From positions 32,755,501-32,819,500 of the forward strand of contig CM077011.1 in the NCBI GenBank assembly GCA_039090855.1: 64,000 bases of DNA, read 5' to 3'. Source of the stretch: Macrothele yani. Taxonomy: Eukaryota > Arthropoda > Arachnida > Araneae > Macrothelidae. The position numbers and the translations under genes were made by a program. The notes beneath the pieces are model-generated. The model was not told the DNA's origin. It searched no databases and worked only from the letters and a program-made list of their open reading frames with translations. Positions 10,255-21,567 of the stretch are shown piece by piece (the first letter of the stretch is position 1; each line of letters opens with the position of its first letter).

Positions 10255-13200
10255 CCGCTTGTTCCCTGGCCTGCACGTTCAGATGCCGCTTGTTGCCTGG
10301 CCTGCACGTTCAGATACCGCTTGTTCCCTGGCCTTCATGTTCAGATACCGCTTGTTCCCTGGCCTGCACGTTCAGATGCCGCTTGTTCCCTGGGCTGTAC
10401 GTTCAGATACCGCTTGTTCCCTGGGCTGTACGTTCAGATACCGCTTGTTCCCTGGCCTGCACGTTCAGATGCCGCTTGTTCCCTGGCCTGCACGTTCAGA
10501 TGCCGCTTGTTCTCTGGCCTGCACGTTCAGGTACCGCTTGTTCCTTGGCCTGCACGTTTAGATATCGCTTGTTCCTTTGCCTGCACGTTCAGATGCCGCT
10601 TGTTCCCTGGCCTGCACGTTCAGATGCCGCTTGTTCTCTGGCCTGCACGTTCAGGTACCGCTTGTTCCTTGGCCTGCACGTTTAGATATCGCTTGTTCCT
10701 TGGCCTGCACGTTCAGATGCCGCTTGTTCCCTGGCCTGCACGTTCAGATACCGCTTGTTCCCTGGCCTGCACGTTCAGTTACCGCTTGTTCCCTGGCCTG
10801 CACGTTCAGATACCGCTTGTTCCCTGGCATGCACGTTCAGATACCGTTTGTTCCCTGACCTGCACGTTCAGATACCGCTTGTTCCCTGGCCTGCACGTTC
10901 AGATACCGCTTGTTTCCTGGCCTGCACGTTCAGATACCGCTTGTGTCCTGGCCTGCACGTTCAGATACCGCTTGTTTCCTGGCCTGCACGTTCAGATACC
11001 GCTTGTGTCCTGGCCTGCACGCTCAGACACCGCTTGTTTCGTGGCCTGCACGTTTAGATATCGCTTGTTCCTTGGCCTGCACGTTCATATACCACTTGCT
11101 CCCTGGCCTGCACTTTCAGATACCGCTTGTTCCCTGGCCTGCACGTTCAGATACCGCTTGTTTCCTGGCCTGCACGTTCAGATACCGCTTGTGTCCTGGC
11201 CTGCACGTTCAGATGCCGCTTGTTCTCTGGCCTGCACGTTCAAGTACCGTTTGTTCCCTGGCCTGCACGTTCAGATATCGCTTATTCCCTGGCCTGCACG
11301 TTCAGATACCGCTTGTGTCCTGGCCTGCACGTTCAGATACCGCTTGTTCCCTGGCCTGCACGCTCAGACACCGCTTGTTTCGTGGCCTGCACGTTCAGTT
11401 ACCGCTTGTTCCTTGGCCTGCACGTTCATATACCACTTGTTCCCTGGCCTGCACTTTCAGATACCGCTTGTTTCCTGGCCTGCACGTTCAGATACCGCTT
11501 GTTTCCTGGCCTGCACGTTCAGATACCGCTTGTGTCCTGGCCTGCACGTTCAGATACCGCTTGTTCCCTGGCCTGCACGCTCAGACACCGCTTGTTTCGT
11601 GGCCTGCACGTTCAGTTACCGCTTGTTCCTTGGCCTGCACGTTCATATACCACTTGTTCCCTGGCCTGCACTTTCAGATACCGCTTGTTCTCTGGCCTGC
11701 ACGTTCAGATACCGCTTGTTCCCTGGCCTGCACGCTCAGACACCGCTTGTTTCGTGGCCTGCACGTTCAGTTACCGCTTGTTCCTTGGCCTGCACGTTCA
11801 TATACCACTTGTTCCCTGGCCTGCACTTTCAGATACCGCTTGTTTCCTGGCCTGCACGTTCAGATACCGCTTGTTTCCTGGCCTGCACGTTCAGATACCG
11901 CTTGTGTCCTGGCCTGCACGTTCAGATACCGCTTGTTCCCTGGCCTGCACGCTCAGACACCGCTTGTTTCGTGGCCTGCACGTTCAGTTACCGCTTGTTC
12001 CTTGGCCTGCACGTTCATATACCACTTGTTCCCTGGCCTGCACTTTCAGATACCGCTTGTTCCCTGGCCTGCACGTTCAGATACCGCTTGTTTCCTGGCC
12101 TGCACGTTCAGATACCGCTTGTGTCCTGGCCTGCACGTTCAGATGCCGCTTGTTCTCTGGCCTGCACGTTCAAGTACCGTTTGTTCCCTGGCCTGCACGT
12201 TCAGATATCGCTTATTCCCTGGCCTGCACGTTCAGATACCGCTTGTGTCCTGGCCTGCACGTTCAGATACCGCTTGTTCCCTGGCCTGCACGCTCAGACA
12301 CCGCTTGTTTCGTGGCCTGCACGTTCAGTTACCGCTTTTTCCTTGGCCTGCACGTTCAGATACCGCTTGTTTCCTGGCCTGCACGTTCAGATACCGCTTG
12401 TGTCCTGGCCTGCACGTTCAGATACCGCTTGTTCCCTGGCCTGCACGCTCAGACACCGCTTGTTTCGTGGCCTGCACGTTCAGTTACCGCTTGTTCCTTG
12501 GCCTGCACGTTCAGATACCGCTTGTTTCCTGGCCTGCACGTTCAGATACCGCTTGTGTCCTGGCCTGCACGTTCAGATACCGCTTGTGTCCTGGCCTGCA
12601 CGTTCAGATACCGCTTGTTCCCTGGCCTGCACGCTCAGACACCGCTTGTTTCGTGGCCTGCACGTTCAGATATCGCTTGTTCCTTGGCCTGCACGTTCAT
12701 ATACCACTTGTTCCCTGGCCTGCACTTTCAGATACCGCTTGTTCTCTGGCCTGCACGTTCAGATACCGCTTGTTTCCTGGCCTGCACGTTCAGATGCCGC
12801 TTGTGTCCTGGCCTGCACGTTCAGATGCCGCTTGTTTTCTGGCCTGCACGTTCAGATACCGCTTGTTCCCTGGCCTGCACGTTCAGGTACCGCTTGTTCC
12901 TTGGCCTGCACGTTTAGATATCGCTTGTTCCTTGGCCTGCACGTTCAGATGCCGCTTGTTCCCTGACCTGCACGTTCAGATGCCGCTTGTTCTCTGGCCT
13001 GCACGTTCAGGTACCGCTTGTTTCTTGGCCTGCACGTTTAGATATCGCTTGTTCCTTGGCCTGCACGTTCAGATGCCGCTTGTTCCTTGGCCTGCACGTT
13101 CAGATACCGCTTGTTCCCTGGCCTGCACGTTCAGATGCCGCTCGTTCCTTGGCCTGCACGTTCAGATGCTGCTTGTTCCTTGGCCTGCACGTTCAGATAC

Positions 13201-16200
13201 CGCTTGTGTCCTGGCCTGCACGTTCAGATGCCGCTTGTTTTCTGGCCTGCACGTTCAGATACCGCTTGTTCCCTGGCCTGCACGTCCAGGTACCGCTTGT
13301 TCCTTGGCCTGCACGTTTAGATATCGCTTGTTCCTTGGCCTGCACGTTCAGATGCCGCTTGTTCCCTGACCTGCACGTTCAGATGCCGCTTGTTCTCTGG
13401 CCTGCACGTTCAGGTACCGCTTGTTTCTTGGCCTGCACGTTTAGATATCGCTTTTTCCTTGGCCTGCACGTTCAGATGCCGCTTGTTCCCTGGCCTGCAC
13501 GTTCAGATACCGCTTGTTCCCTGGCCTGCACGTTCAGTTACCGCTTGTTTCCTGGCCTGCACGTTCAGATACCGCTTGTTCCCTGGCATGCACGTTCAGA
13601 TACCGTTTGTTCCCTGACCTGCACGTTCAGATACCGCTTGTTCCCTGGCCTGCACGTTCAGATACCGCTTGTTTCCTGGCCTGCACGTTCAGATACCGCT
13701 TGTGTCCTGGCCTGCACGTTCAGATACCGCTTGTTTCCTGGCCTGCACGTTCAGATACCGCTTGTGTCCTGGCCTGCACGCTCAGACACCGCTTGTTTCG
13801 TGGCCTGCACGTTCAGATATCGCTTGTTCCTTGGCCTGCACGTACATATACCACTTGTTCCCTGGCCTGCACTTTCAGATACCGCTTGTTCCCTGGCCTG
13901 CACGTTCAGATACCGCTTGTTTCCTGGCCTGCACGTTCAGATACCGCTTGTGTCCTGGCCTGCACGTTCAGATGCCGCTTGTTCTCTGGCCTGCACGTTC
14001 AAGTACCGTTTGTTCCCTGGCCTGCACGTTCAGATATCGCTTATTCCCTGGCCTGCACGTTCAGATACCGCTTGTGTCCTGGCCTGCACGTTCAGATACC
14101 GCTTGTTCCCTGGCCTGCACGCTCAGACACCGCTTGTTTCGTGGCCTGCACGTTCAGTTACCGCTTGTTCCTTGGCCTGCACGTTCATATACCACTTGTT
14201 CCCTGGCCTGCACTTTCAGATACCGCTTGTTCCCTGGCCTGCACGTTCAGATACCGCTTGTTTCCTGGCCTGCACGTTCAGTTACCGCTTGTTCCTTGGC
14301 CTGCACGTTCATATACCACTTGTTCCCTGGCCTGCACTTTCAGATACCGCTTGTTTAATGGCCTGCACGTTCAGATACCGCTTGTTTCGTGGCCTGCACG
14401 TTCAGTTACCGCTTGTTCCTTGGCCTGCACGTTCATATACCACTTGTTCCCTGGCCTGCACTTTCAGATACCGCTTGTTCCCTGGCCTGCACGTTCAGAT
14501 ACCGCTTGTTTCCTGGCCTGCACGTTCAGTTACCGCTTGTTCCTTGGCCTGCACGTTCATATACCACTTGTTCCCTGGCCTGCACTTTCAGATACCGCTT
14601 GTTTCCTGGCCTGCACGTTCAGATACCGCTTGTTTCGTGGCCTGCACGTTCAGTTACCGCTTGTTCCTTGGCCTGCACGTTCATATACCACTTGTTCCCT
14701 GGCCTGCACTTTCAGATACCGCTTGTTCCCTGGCCTGCACGTTCAGATACCGCTTGTTTCGTGGCCTGCACGTTCAGATACCGCTTGTTTCGTGGCCTGC
14801 ACGTTCAGTTACCGCTTGTTCCTTGGCCTGCACGTTCATATACCACTTGTTCCCTGGCCTGCACTTTCAGATACCGCTTGTTCCCTGGCCTGCACGTTCA
14901 GATACCGCTTGTTTCCTGGCCTGCACGTTCAGATACCGCTTGTGTCCTGGCCTGCACGTTCAGATACCGCTTGTGTCCTGGCCTGCACGTTCAGATACCG
15001 CTTGTTCCCTGGCCTGCACGCTCAGACACCGCTTGTTTCGTGGCCTGCACGTTCAGATATCGCTTGTTCCTTGGCCTGCACGTTCATATACCACTTGTTC
15101 CCTGGCCTGCACTTTCAGATACCGCTTGTTCTCTGGCCTGCACGTTCAGATACCGCTTGTTTCCTGGCCTGCACGTTCAGATGCCGCTTGTGTCCTGGCC
15201 TGCACGTTCAGATGCCGCTTGTTTTCTGGCCTGCACGTTCAGATACCGCTTGTTCCCTGGCCTGCACGTTCAGGTACCGCTTGTTCCTTGGCCTGCACGT
15301 TTAGATATCGCTTGTTCCTTGGCCTGCACGTTCAGATGCCGCTTGTTCCCTGACCTGCACGTTCAGATGCCGCTTGTTCTCTGGCCTGCACGTTCAGGTA
15401 CCGCTTGTTTCTTGGCCTGCACGTTTAGATATCGCTTGTTCCTTGGCCTGCACGTTCAGATGCCGCTTGTTCCTTGGCCTGCACGTTCAGATACCGCTTG
15501 TTCCCTGGCCTGCACGTTCAGATGCCGCTTGTTCCTTGGCCTGCACGTTCAGATGCTGCTTGTTCCTTGGCCTGCACGTTCAGATACCGCTTGTGTCCTG
15601 GCCTGCACGTTCAGATGCCGCTTGTTTTCTGGCCTGCACGTTCAGATACCGCTTGTTCCCTGGCCTGCACGTTCAGGTACCGCTTGTTCCTTGGCCTGCA
15701 CGTTTAGATATCGCTTGTTCCTTGGCCTGCACGTTCAGATGCCGCTTGTTCCCTGACCTGCACGTTCAGATGCCGCTTGTTCTCTGGCCTGCACGTTCAG
15801 GTACCGCTTGTTTCTTGGCCTGCACGTTTAGATATCGCTTTTTCCTTGGCCTGCACGTTCAGATGCCGCTTGTTCCCTGGCCTGCACGTTCAGATACCGC
15901 TTGTTCCCTGGCCTGCACGTTCAGTTACCGCTTGTTTCCTGGCCTGCACGTTCAGATACCGCTTGTTCCCTGGCATGCACGTTCAGATACCGTTTGTTCC
16001 CTGACCTGCACGTTCAGATACCGCTTGTTCCCTGGCCTGCACGTTCAGATACCGCTTGTTTCCTGGCCTGCACGTTCAGATACCGCTTGTGTCCTGGCCT
16101 GCACGTTCAGATACCGCTTGTTTCCTGGCCTGCACGTTCAGATACCGCTTGTGTCCTGGCCTGCACGCTCAGACACCGCTTGTTTCGTGGCCTGCACGTT

Positions 16201-17379
16201 CAGATATCGCTTGTTCCTTGGCCTGCACGTTCATATACCACTTGTTCCCTGGCCTGCACTTTCAGATACCGCTTGTTCCCTGGCCTGCACGTTCAGATAC
16301 CGCTTGTTTCCTGGCCTGCACGTTCAGATACCGCTTGTGTCCTGGCCTGCACGTTCAGATGCCGCTTGTTCTCTGGCCTGCACGTTCAAGTACCGTTTGT
16401 TCCCTGGCCTGCACGTTCAGATATCGCTTATTCCCTGGCCTGCACGTTCAGATACCGCTTGTGTCCTGGCCTGCACGTTCAGATACCGCTTGTTCCCTGG
16501 CCTGCACGCTCAGACACCGCTTGTTTCGTGGCCTGCACGTTCAGTTACCGCTTGTTCCTTGGCCTGCACGTTCATATACCACTTGTTCCCTGGCCTGCAC
16601 TTTCAGATACCGCTTGTTCCCTGGCCTGCACGTTCAGATACCGCTTGTTTCCTGGCCTGCACGTTCAGTTACCGCTTGTTCCTTGGCCTGCACGTTCATA
16701 TACCACTTGTTCCCTGGCCTGCACTTTCAGATACCGCTTGTTTAATGGCCTGCACGTTCAGATACCGCTTGTTTCGTGGCCTGCACGTTCAGTTACCGCT
16801 TGTTCCTTGGCCTGCACGTTCATATACCACTTGTTCCCTGGCCTGCACTTTCAGATACCGCTTGTTCCCTGGCCTGCACGTTCAGATACCGCTTGTTTCC
16901 TGGCCTGCACGTTCAGTTACCGCTTGTTCCTTGGCCTGCACGTTCATATACCACTTGTTCCCTGGCCTGCACTTTCAGATACCGCTTGTTTCCTGGCCTG
17001 CACGTTCAGATACCGCTTGTTTCGTGGCCTGCACGTTCAGTTACCGCTTGTTCCTTGGCCTGCACGTTCATATACCACTTGTTCCCTGGCCTGCACTTTC
17101 AGATACCGCTTGTTCCCTGGCCTGCACGTTCAGATACCGCTTGTTTCGTGGCCTGCACGTTCAGATACCGCTTGTTTCGTGGCCTGCACGTTCAGTTACC
17201 GCTTGTTCCTTGGCCTGCACGTTCATATACCACTTGTTCCCTGGCCTGCACTTTCAGATACCGCTTGTTCCCTGGCCTGCACGTTCAGATACCGCTTGTT
17301 TCCTGGCCTGCACGTTCAGTTACCGCTTGTTCCTTGGCCTGCACGTTCAGATACCGCTTGTTCCCTGGCCTGCACGTTC
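10255..17379 (+). repeat. 31-bp minisatellite, about 230 copies
   Basis: The consensus is CCGCTTGTTCCCTGGCCTGC followed by ACGTTCAGATA. The first unit starts at 10255 and the last partial unit at 17354, a distance of 7,099 = 229 x 31, so there is no net length change. The unit derives from transposase codons around LFPWPARS. Its consensus has no stop in any forward frame, and 31 is not divisible by 3, so three overlapping long plus-strand frames of 31-residue repeats arise. Variants such as GTTTAGATATC introduce the few stops. Confidence 0.98.
12499..17319 (+). repeat. Higher-order duplication within the array, 2,387 bp (77 units) x2
   Basis: Sequence 12499-14932 matches the sequence 2,387 bp downstream (14886-17319), which is 77 x 31 bp. 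I found only three substitutions, near 13143, 13286 and 13846. The match breaks at 12498 and 17320. Confidence 0.9.
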
Positions 17380-17731
17380 GCCACACATGTCGCTTATGGT
17401 CACATGTATAGGATATGTTCACTCGGCAACTGGCCAATGAAAGTCCTCCAGAGGTCAGTACCAATGACCTACGGACTCGCATACATGCCGCCTGGCAAGC
17501 AATTACCCAGGACACCATCCAACGCGTTTTCGATTCAATGCCACGCCCTCTATAAACTCTTATTAAAGCTCGCGGAGGCTTCACAAGATGCTGATTTTTG
17601 CAGGAAAATGTTTTTTTATTGTTCTGAGAATTAAATCACTTATGTGCAGTCATATAGTAATGTGTGTTATAAATTTCCTTCGAATCGTATGGTTCTTTCT
17701 TGGTGTTGCAGTTATTACAAACTGTAGTGTA

Positions 17732-18397
17732 AATGAAGACGCAGTTTGTAAATCAAGACAGTAATAAGTGTTAAAAGAGGTAAACAAAGAATAAAAGCAA
17801 TTGAAATCGCTGGAGGACTCAGATGAGGTCGCCGCTTATCCCCAATATTGGCTGATGACTAATATGACTCAATTTAAATTGGAAAAAAAATTCGTCTCAG
17901 GTACCTTGCTCTTTTCAGATGAACATGTGATCTTTGGAAAGATATAAGATAAAATATGAAATAGCTGTCTACAAAAATACGATAATGAAGTAATATAACG
18001 CTGTACATCAATATAGTAGGAAAAAGATCCTGCCATTTGAAAAAAAAAAAAACTCTAATTAGAAGAAAAATTATTATGGATAACAAAATAATAGAACTAA
18101 TACATAATATTAATTATTTGGGTTAAAATATATGCTACTTTGAAAAAATCTAAGTTTTCTTAATAAAATTAATAAATTCTCCAGAGTCAACGGATTATTA
18201 AATATATAACATTCTAAACCCTACGGTTTTCATCAAAAGTTGCGGATTAAAAATATGTATCAAAATCAACATTATTATATAGAAGCGAAGTGTGAATCAT
18301 GAAAGCGCGAGATACGAAAGAATCATTGTAGCGGAGATGAGATTTATGAGGAAACCTGGGAAATATTCAAGGCTTGATGAACAAAGAAATGAATATA
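17732..18397. other. AT-rich intronic sequence
   Basis: Contains an A run near 18041-18051. I see no gene or element in it. Confidence 0.4.
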
Positions 18398-18478
18398 CAC
18401 TGACGGAAAAAAAAATCCCAACACCAAGAAGGGGTTGTGTTAGATAAATGACAGTTGGTAGGCGGTAAGAGTACATCA
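18398..18478. mobile_element. Tc1-B terminal fragment
   Basis: About 80 bp matches the reverse complement of the right end of Tc1-B1, from CACTGACGGAAAAAAAAATC through CCAACACCAAGAAGG to GTACATC. The rest of the element is missing. Confidence 0.8.
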
Positions 18479-18483
18479 TGAAA

Positions 18484-19290
18484 ACAATTTCTGAATAGCC
18501 TTTATCTTATCCCGTGTTCCTATGGTTCTAATATCTTATGATCTGGAATTATCTTTCGTCTTTTTTCGTTTTGACAAGAATCTTTCAAGTACTTCGGAAA
18601 TATTCACACTTTGCTTTCTTTCTCCTCGAACTATCTATTAACCTATAGTTTTTTATTTTTTAGTTTTTTTTAATGATCATATGATCATATGTAGAGGATT
18701 TTAGGAAGGGAGTATTTGACCCCAGGTCTTAAGCAACCCTTACAAATAGGAAACTAGGGGATTTGGGCTAGAGCGCACGGTAGGAAAGTGACACGGAAGC
18801 AAAGTAGAAAGGGGGAGGAAGATGCCCTTATTTATTACCGGGGTGGGGGCGCAGAACCCGGGGTCTGACGGCTAAACGTGCCCATCCAACACACGGCGGA
18901 TATTTAGTGGATCGAGCGTTTGTACCTGCCTGCGATCGAACCTGTGGCCCTTCCGTGGTAGTCACGAACGTTGCCCACTAGGCCACCCGCGGCCCTTGAC
19001 CTGTAGTTTTGACATGTGTTTTGCTCAAAGTAACGAAGACAATTTCTGAATAGCCCTTATCTTATCCCGAGTAACTATGGTTCTTATATCTTACATTCTG
19101 AAATTAACTTTCATCTGTTTTCGTTTTAACAAGAATCTTTCCAGCAATTTGGAAATATTTACATATTGCTTCCTTTCTCCCCGAACTATTGACCTGTACT
19201 TTAGACATGTGTTTTGCCTAAAGTCACGAAGACAATTTCTAAATAGCCCTCATCTTATCCCGAGTTTCCCAGCCGATAAATGCCCATAAG
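18484..19290. repeat. Degenerate ~193-bp tandem repeat with SINE-3 insertion
   Basis: The motif ACAATTTCTGAATAGCC recurs at 18484, 19039 and 19232 with similar flanks (CTTATCTTATCCCG). The last two are 193 bp apart. The larger first gap is explained by the SINE at about 18660-18995. Confidence 0.7.
18660..18995 (-). mobile_element. SINE-3, a second type of tRNA-derived SINE
   Basis: On the minus strand the right end reads GGCCGCGGGTGGCCTAGTGG (A-box-like), followed by CACAGGTTCGATCGC (B-box-like). The body runs left to a T-rich end. The flanks CCTATAGTTTT and CCTGTAGTTTT look like an old target duplication within the 193-bp repeat. Confidence 0.65.
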
Positions 19291-19698
19291 TGTGGTATAT
19301 TGGTTCCAATCGAACAACAAGTGATATTTCAGTCTATTCTAACTATGTCTAGATTACGACAGCAGAAAATTTCAGTGAAATTCAAATTGCTGCTGTTGAT
19401 GTATAAGCTTTTGATGGATTCTCGCATCATTTGCTTCTTTAATAAAAAAGAAACATTCTAACACTACTGATCTTACTATAAGTCTCTGACTCTGTAGCCT
19501 TTTCGGAGGGCCATGTATTTGTTAAAGGTACATGTAGAAATGATAATTTTATTGCTGGAGTTCCAGCTTTATCGATTCTGTCGCATCTAACCGTGTTTTT
19601 GTGTATCAGAAACTTAACTTTCATTATATGTTATCTAATTCAGTCCACATTTTTCCTGGTATAGCCTCCACAGAGTTTAACTTTTTCAGCAATTTATA
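19291..19698. other. Intronic sequence, no recognised gene
   Basis: Unassigned AT-rich DNA up to the TA flanking Tc1-B1. Confidence 0.4.
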
Positions 19699-19700
19699 TA

Positions 19701-21127
19701 CACTGACGGAAAAAAAAATCCCAACACTACGAAAAAATAGTTGTAGAGGAATGAAATGGCGGCAATACATTTGTATAGGTAACATATTTAATCGATTAAG
19801 GTTTCAAGATCACAGCTTAATGTAAGCGCGAGAAGAGCCATTTTAAATGTGAAATGCTGGTACATTAATAACCGGTGTAACCGCCAGAATGTTGAATGCA
19901 AGCACGCAAACGTTCATGCATTGTGTCGTACAGGTGCTGGATGTCAGTTTGTGGGATGGAGTTCCATGCCTGTTGCACTTGGTCGGTCAATACAGGGACG
20001 GTTAATGCTGGTTGGGGTGACGCTGGAGTTGTCGTCCAATGATGTCCCATACGTGCTCGACTGGTGAAAAATCTGGTGATCTAGCAGGCCACGGCAACAT
20101 GTCGACACTGTGTAGAGCATGTTCGGTTACAACAGCGGTATGCGGGCGAGCGTTATCCTGTTGGAAAACACCCCCTGGAATGCTGTTCATGAATGGCAGC
20201 ACAACAGGTTGAATCACCAGACCGACGTACAACAGCGCAGTCAGGGTGCGTGGGATAACCACCAGAGTGCTCCTGCTGTCAGAGGAAATTGCTCCCCAGA
20301 CCATAACTCCAGGTGTAGGTCCAGTGTGTCTCGGCCGCAGACAGGTTGGTTGCAGGCGCTCACCTGGCCTCCTTCTAACCATCACACGGCCATCACTGGC
20401 ACCCAGGCAGAACCGGCTTTCATCAGAAAACACAACAGATCTCCACTCCGTCCTCCAATGAGCTCTAGCTTGACACCACTGACGTCGCAAACGGCAGTGG
20501 TTTGGAGTAAGTGGAATGCACGTTACAGGGCGTCTGGCTCGGAGCTGTCCTTCAAGTAACCGATTTGTAACAGTTTGTTGTGTCACTGTGGTGGCAACTG
20601 CAGCTCGAATTGCTGCCTCAGACGCGGTACGATGCGCCACGGCCATACGCCGTACACGACGGTCTTCCCTCTCAGTAGTGCCACGTGGACGGCCGGAACC
20701 AGGTCTTCTTGAGGCAGTACCTTCCCTTGACCACCGCTGCCAACAATCATGCACAGTAGCTACATTCCTGCCAAGTCGTTCTGCAATATTGCGGAAAGAA
20801 AATCCACCTTCTCGTAGCCCTATTACACGACCTCGTTCAAACTCCGTGAGCTGTTGATAATGGCTTCTTCGTCTTCTTAAAGACATTCTTGACTAACATC
20901 AACACCCTACGTCGAATCGCAACTATATTTAACGCTCACGAACGTTACAGCGCGTATTTACATCAAACCTGCTTTGCATGTTCGGAGGGGCGCTACTAGC
21001 GCCAAACGTATGCGCCGAGCGCGAAATTTGCATAGACGTCATCTTACAGATGTACTCTCACCGCCTACCAACTATCGTTTATCTAACACAACCCCTTCTT
21101 GGTGTTGGGATTTTTTTTCCGTCAGTG
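19701..21127 (-). mobile_element. Tc1-like transposon Tc1-B1
   Basis: The left end is CACTGACGGAAAAAAAAATC, followed by CCAACAC, and the right end is its complement. TA is present at 19699-19700 and 21128-21129. The element is 1.43 kb. Related copies lie at 43996-45403 and 49249-50678, with a fragment at 18398. Confidence 0.93.
19865..20886 (-). pseudogene. Tc1-B1 transposase, single frameshift
   Basis: The ATG at 20886 opens MSLRRRRSHYQQLTEFERGR. HTH helices (FSFRNIAERLGRNVATVHDC), the linker GSGRPRGTTERE, and all three acids (VVFSDESRFCL, VFQQDNARPHTA, SPDFSPVEHVWD) are present in one frame. By my count 32 residues separate the second Asp and Glu, two fewer than canonical DD34E, and B3 shows the same. 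Compared with the copy near 49.6 kb, one G is missing in a G run near 20015-20020. This shifts the last about 55 codons, which end CIQHSGGYTGY at 19865. It is the best-preserved long transposase here. Confidence 0.9.
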
Positions 21128-21129
21128 TA

Positions 21130-21565
21130 GTATTAATGAATGACATACATTGTGCTACAATGTTGTCCCCTCTTTGGATTGCGAGATTCAGCCTATTTCT
21201 ATACAAAGAAGTCAACCTACACCACACGCAGACCTCCGTATTTGAATGTATTAGCAACTGGCATGGCATGATATATGAAAAATGCTTGGCTGGAAAATAT
21301 CGCACGCGTGACAAACGCGTTCTCTATTTTATTTAACAGCTCAACTGTACGTTTTGTTTGCTTTGGTTTGTCGTCTTCTTGAAGACCCTGCATAATCTGC
21401 TTTTTCCATGCGTGCAGCGTAAGTTTCTCTAGAGTACTGCACGAATGTAGATGAATGTCTTTCTCTGGTGTCTTAAATTCAAGAGATGAACGTGTTATCG
21501 ATTTTCTTTAGCTACGTGGCCGATTATTTCCTTGATTTATTCAATCAGCCTGCGTGTTGAATATA
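21130..21565. other. Intronic sequence, no recognised gene
   Basis: Unassigned. Its last bases (TGTTGAATATATAC) resemble the satellite monomer seen from 22811 onward, suggesting Tc1-D landed in that satellite. Confidence 0.4.
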
Positions 21566-21567
21566 TA

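Larger units (their letters stand above)
9573..17594 (+). pseudogene. Tc1-E transposase pseudogene split by the 31-bp array
   Basis: The N-terminal part carries TEFERGRMTGLV (HTH start), shifted in frame from the ATG at 9573. The first acid lies in HVVFSDESRFNLDYHDGRIR near 9985-10045. The second-acid site at about 10211 reads YENARKHV, with Glu (GAA) where Asp is expected. The array starts about 40 bp later and ends at 17.38 kb in WPARSPHMSLM, the remnant of the SPD.SP.EH motif. After it, shifted frames give DMFTRQLANESPPEVSTNDL, FDSMPRPL and KARGGFTRC before a TGA. The 5' and 3' halves are ordinary Tc1 transposase, and the array sits between the second and third catalytic acids. It is inactive. 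Confidence 0.85.
9345..17729 (+). mobile_element. Tc1-like transposon Tc1-E, enlarged by internal minisatellite
   Basis: The left end AACTACTGTTTGTGAAAATT continues to GCAACACC. The right end, reverse complemented, reads CACTACAGTTTGTAATAACT and continues to GCAACACC. TA lies outside both (9343-9344 and 17730-17731). The element spans 8.4 kb, of which about 7.1 kb is the 31-bp array, so the original element was about 1.3 kb. Confidence 0.85.

Noticed and set aside
10255..17379. CRISPR-like array
   Set aside because: The 31-bp units are directly adjacent with no spacers, and the context is a eukaryotic transposon.
10321..17634. Very long plus-strand open frames (up to about 880 codons) encoding 31-residue repeats
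   Set aside because: They are the same 31-bp repeat read in three frames, which the unit permits because it lacks stops. The frames overlap one another and have no independent start, and the sequence derives from a frameshifted transposase.
20119..20559. Plus-strand frames opposite the Tc1-B copies (also near 44.5 and 49.8 kb)
   Set aside because: These are antisense shadows of the family B transposase and recur only because the family recurs.
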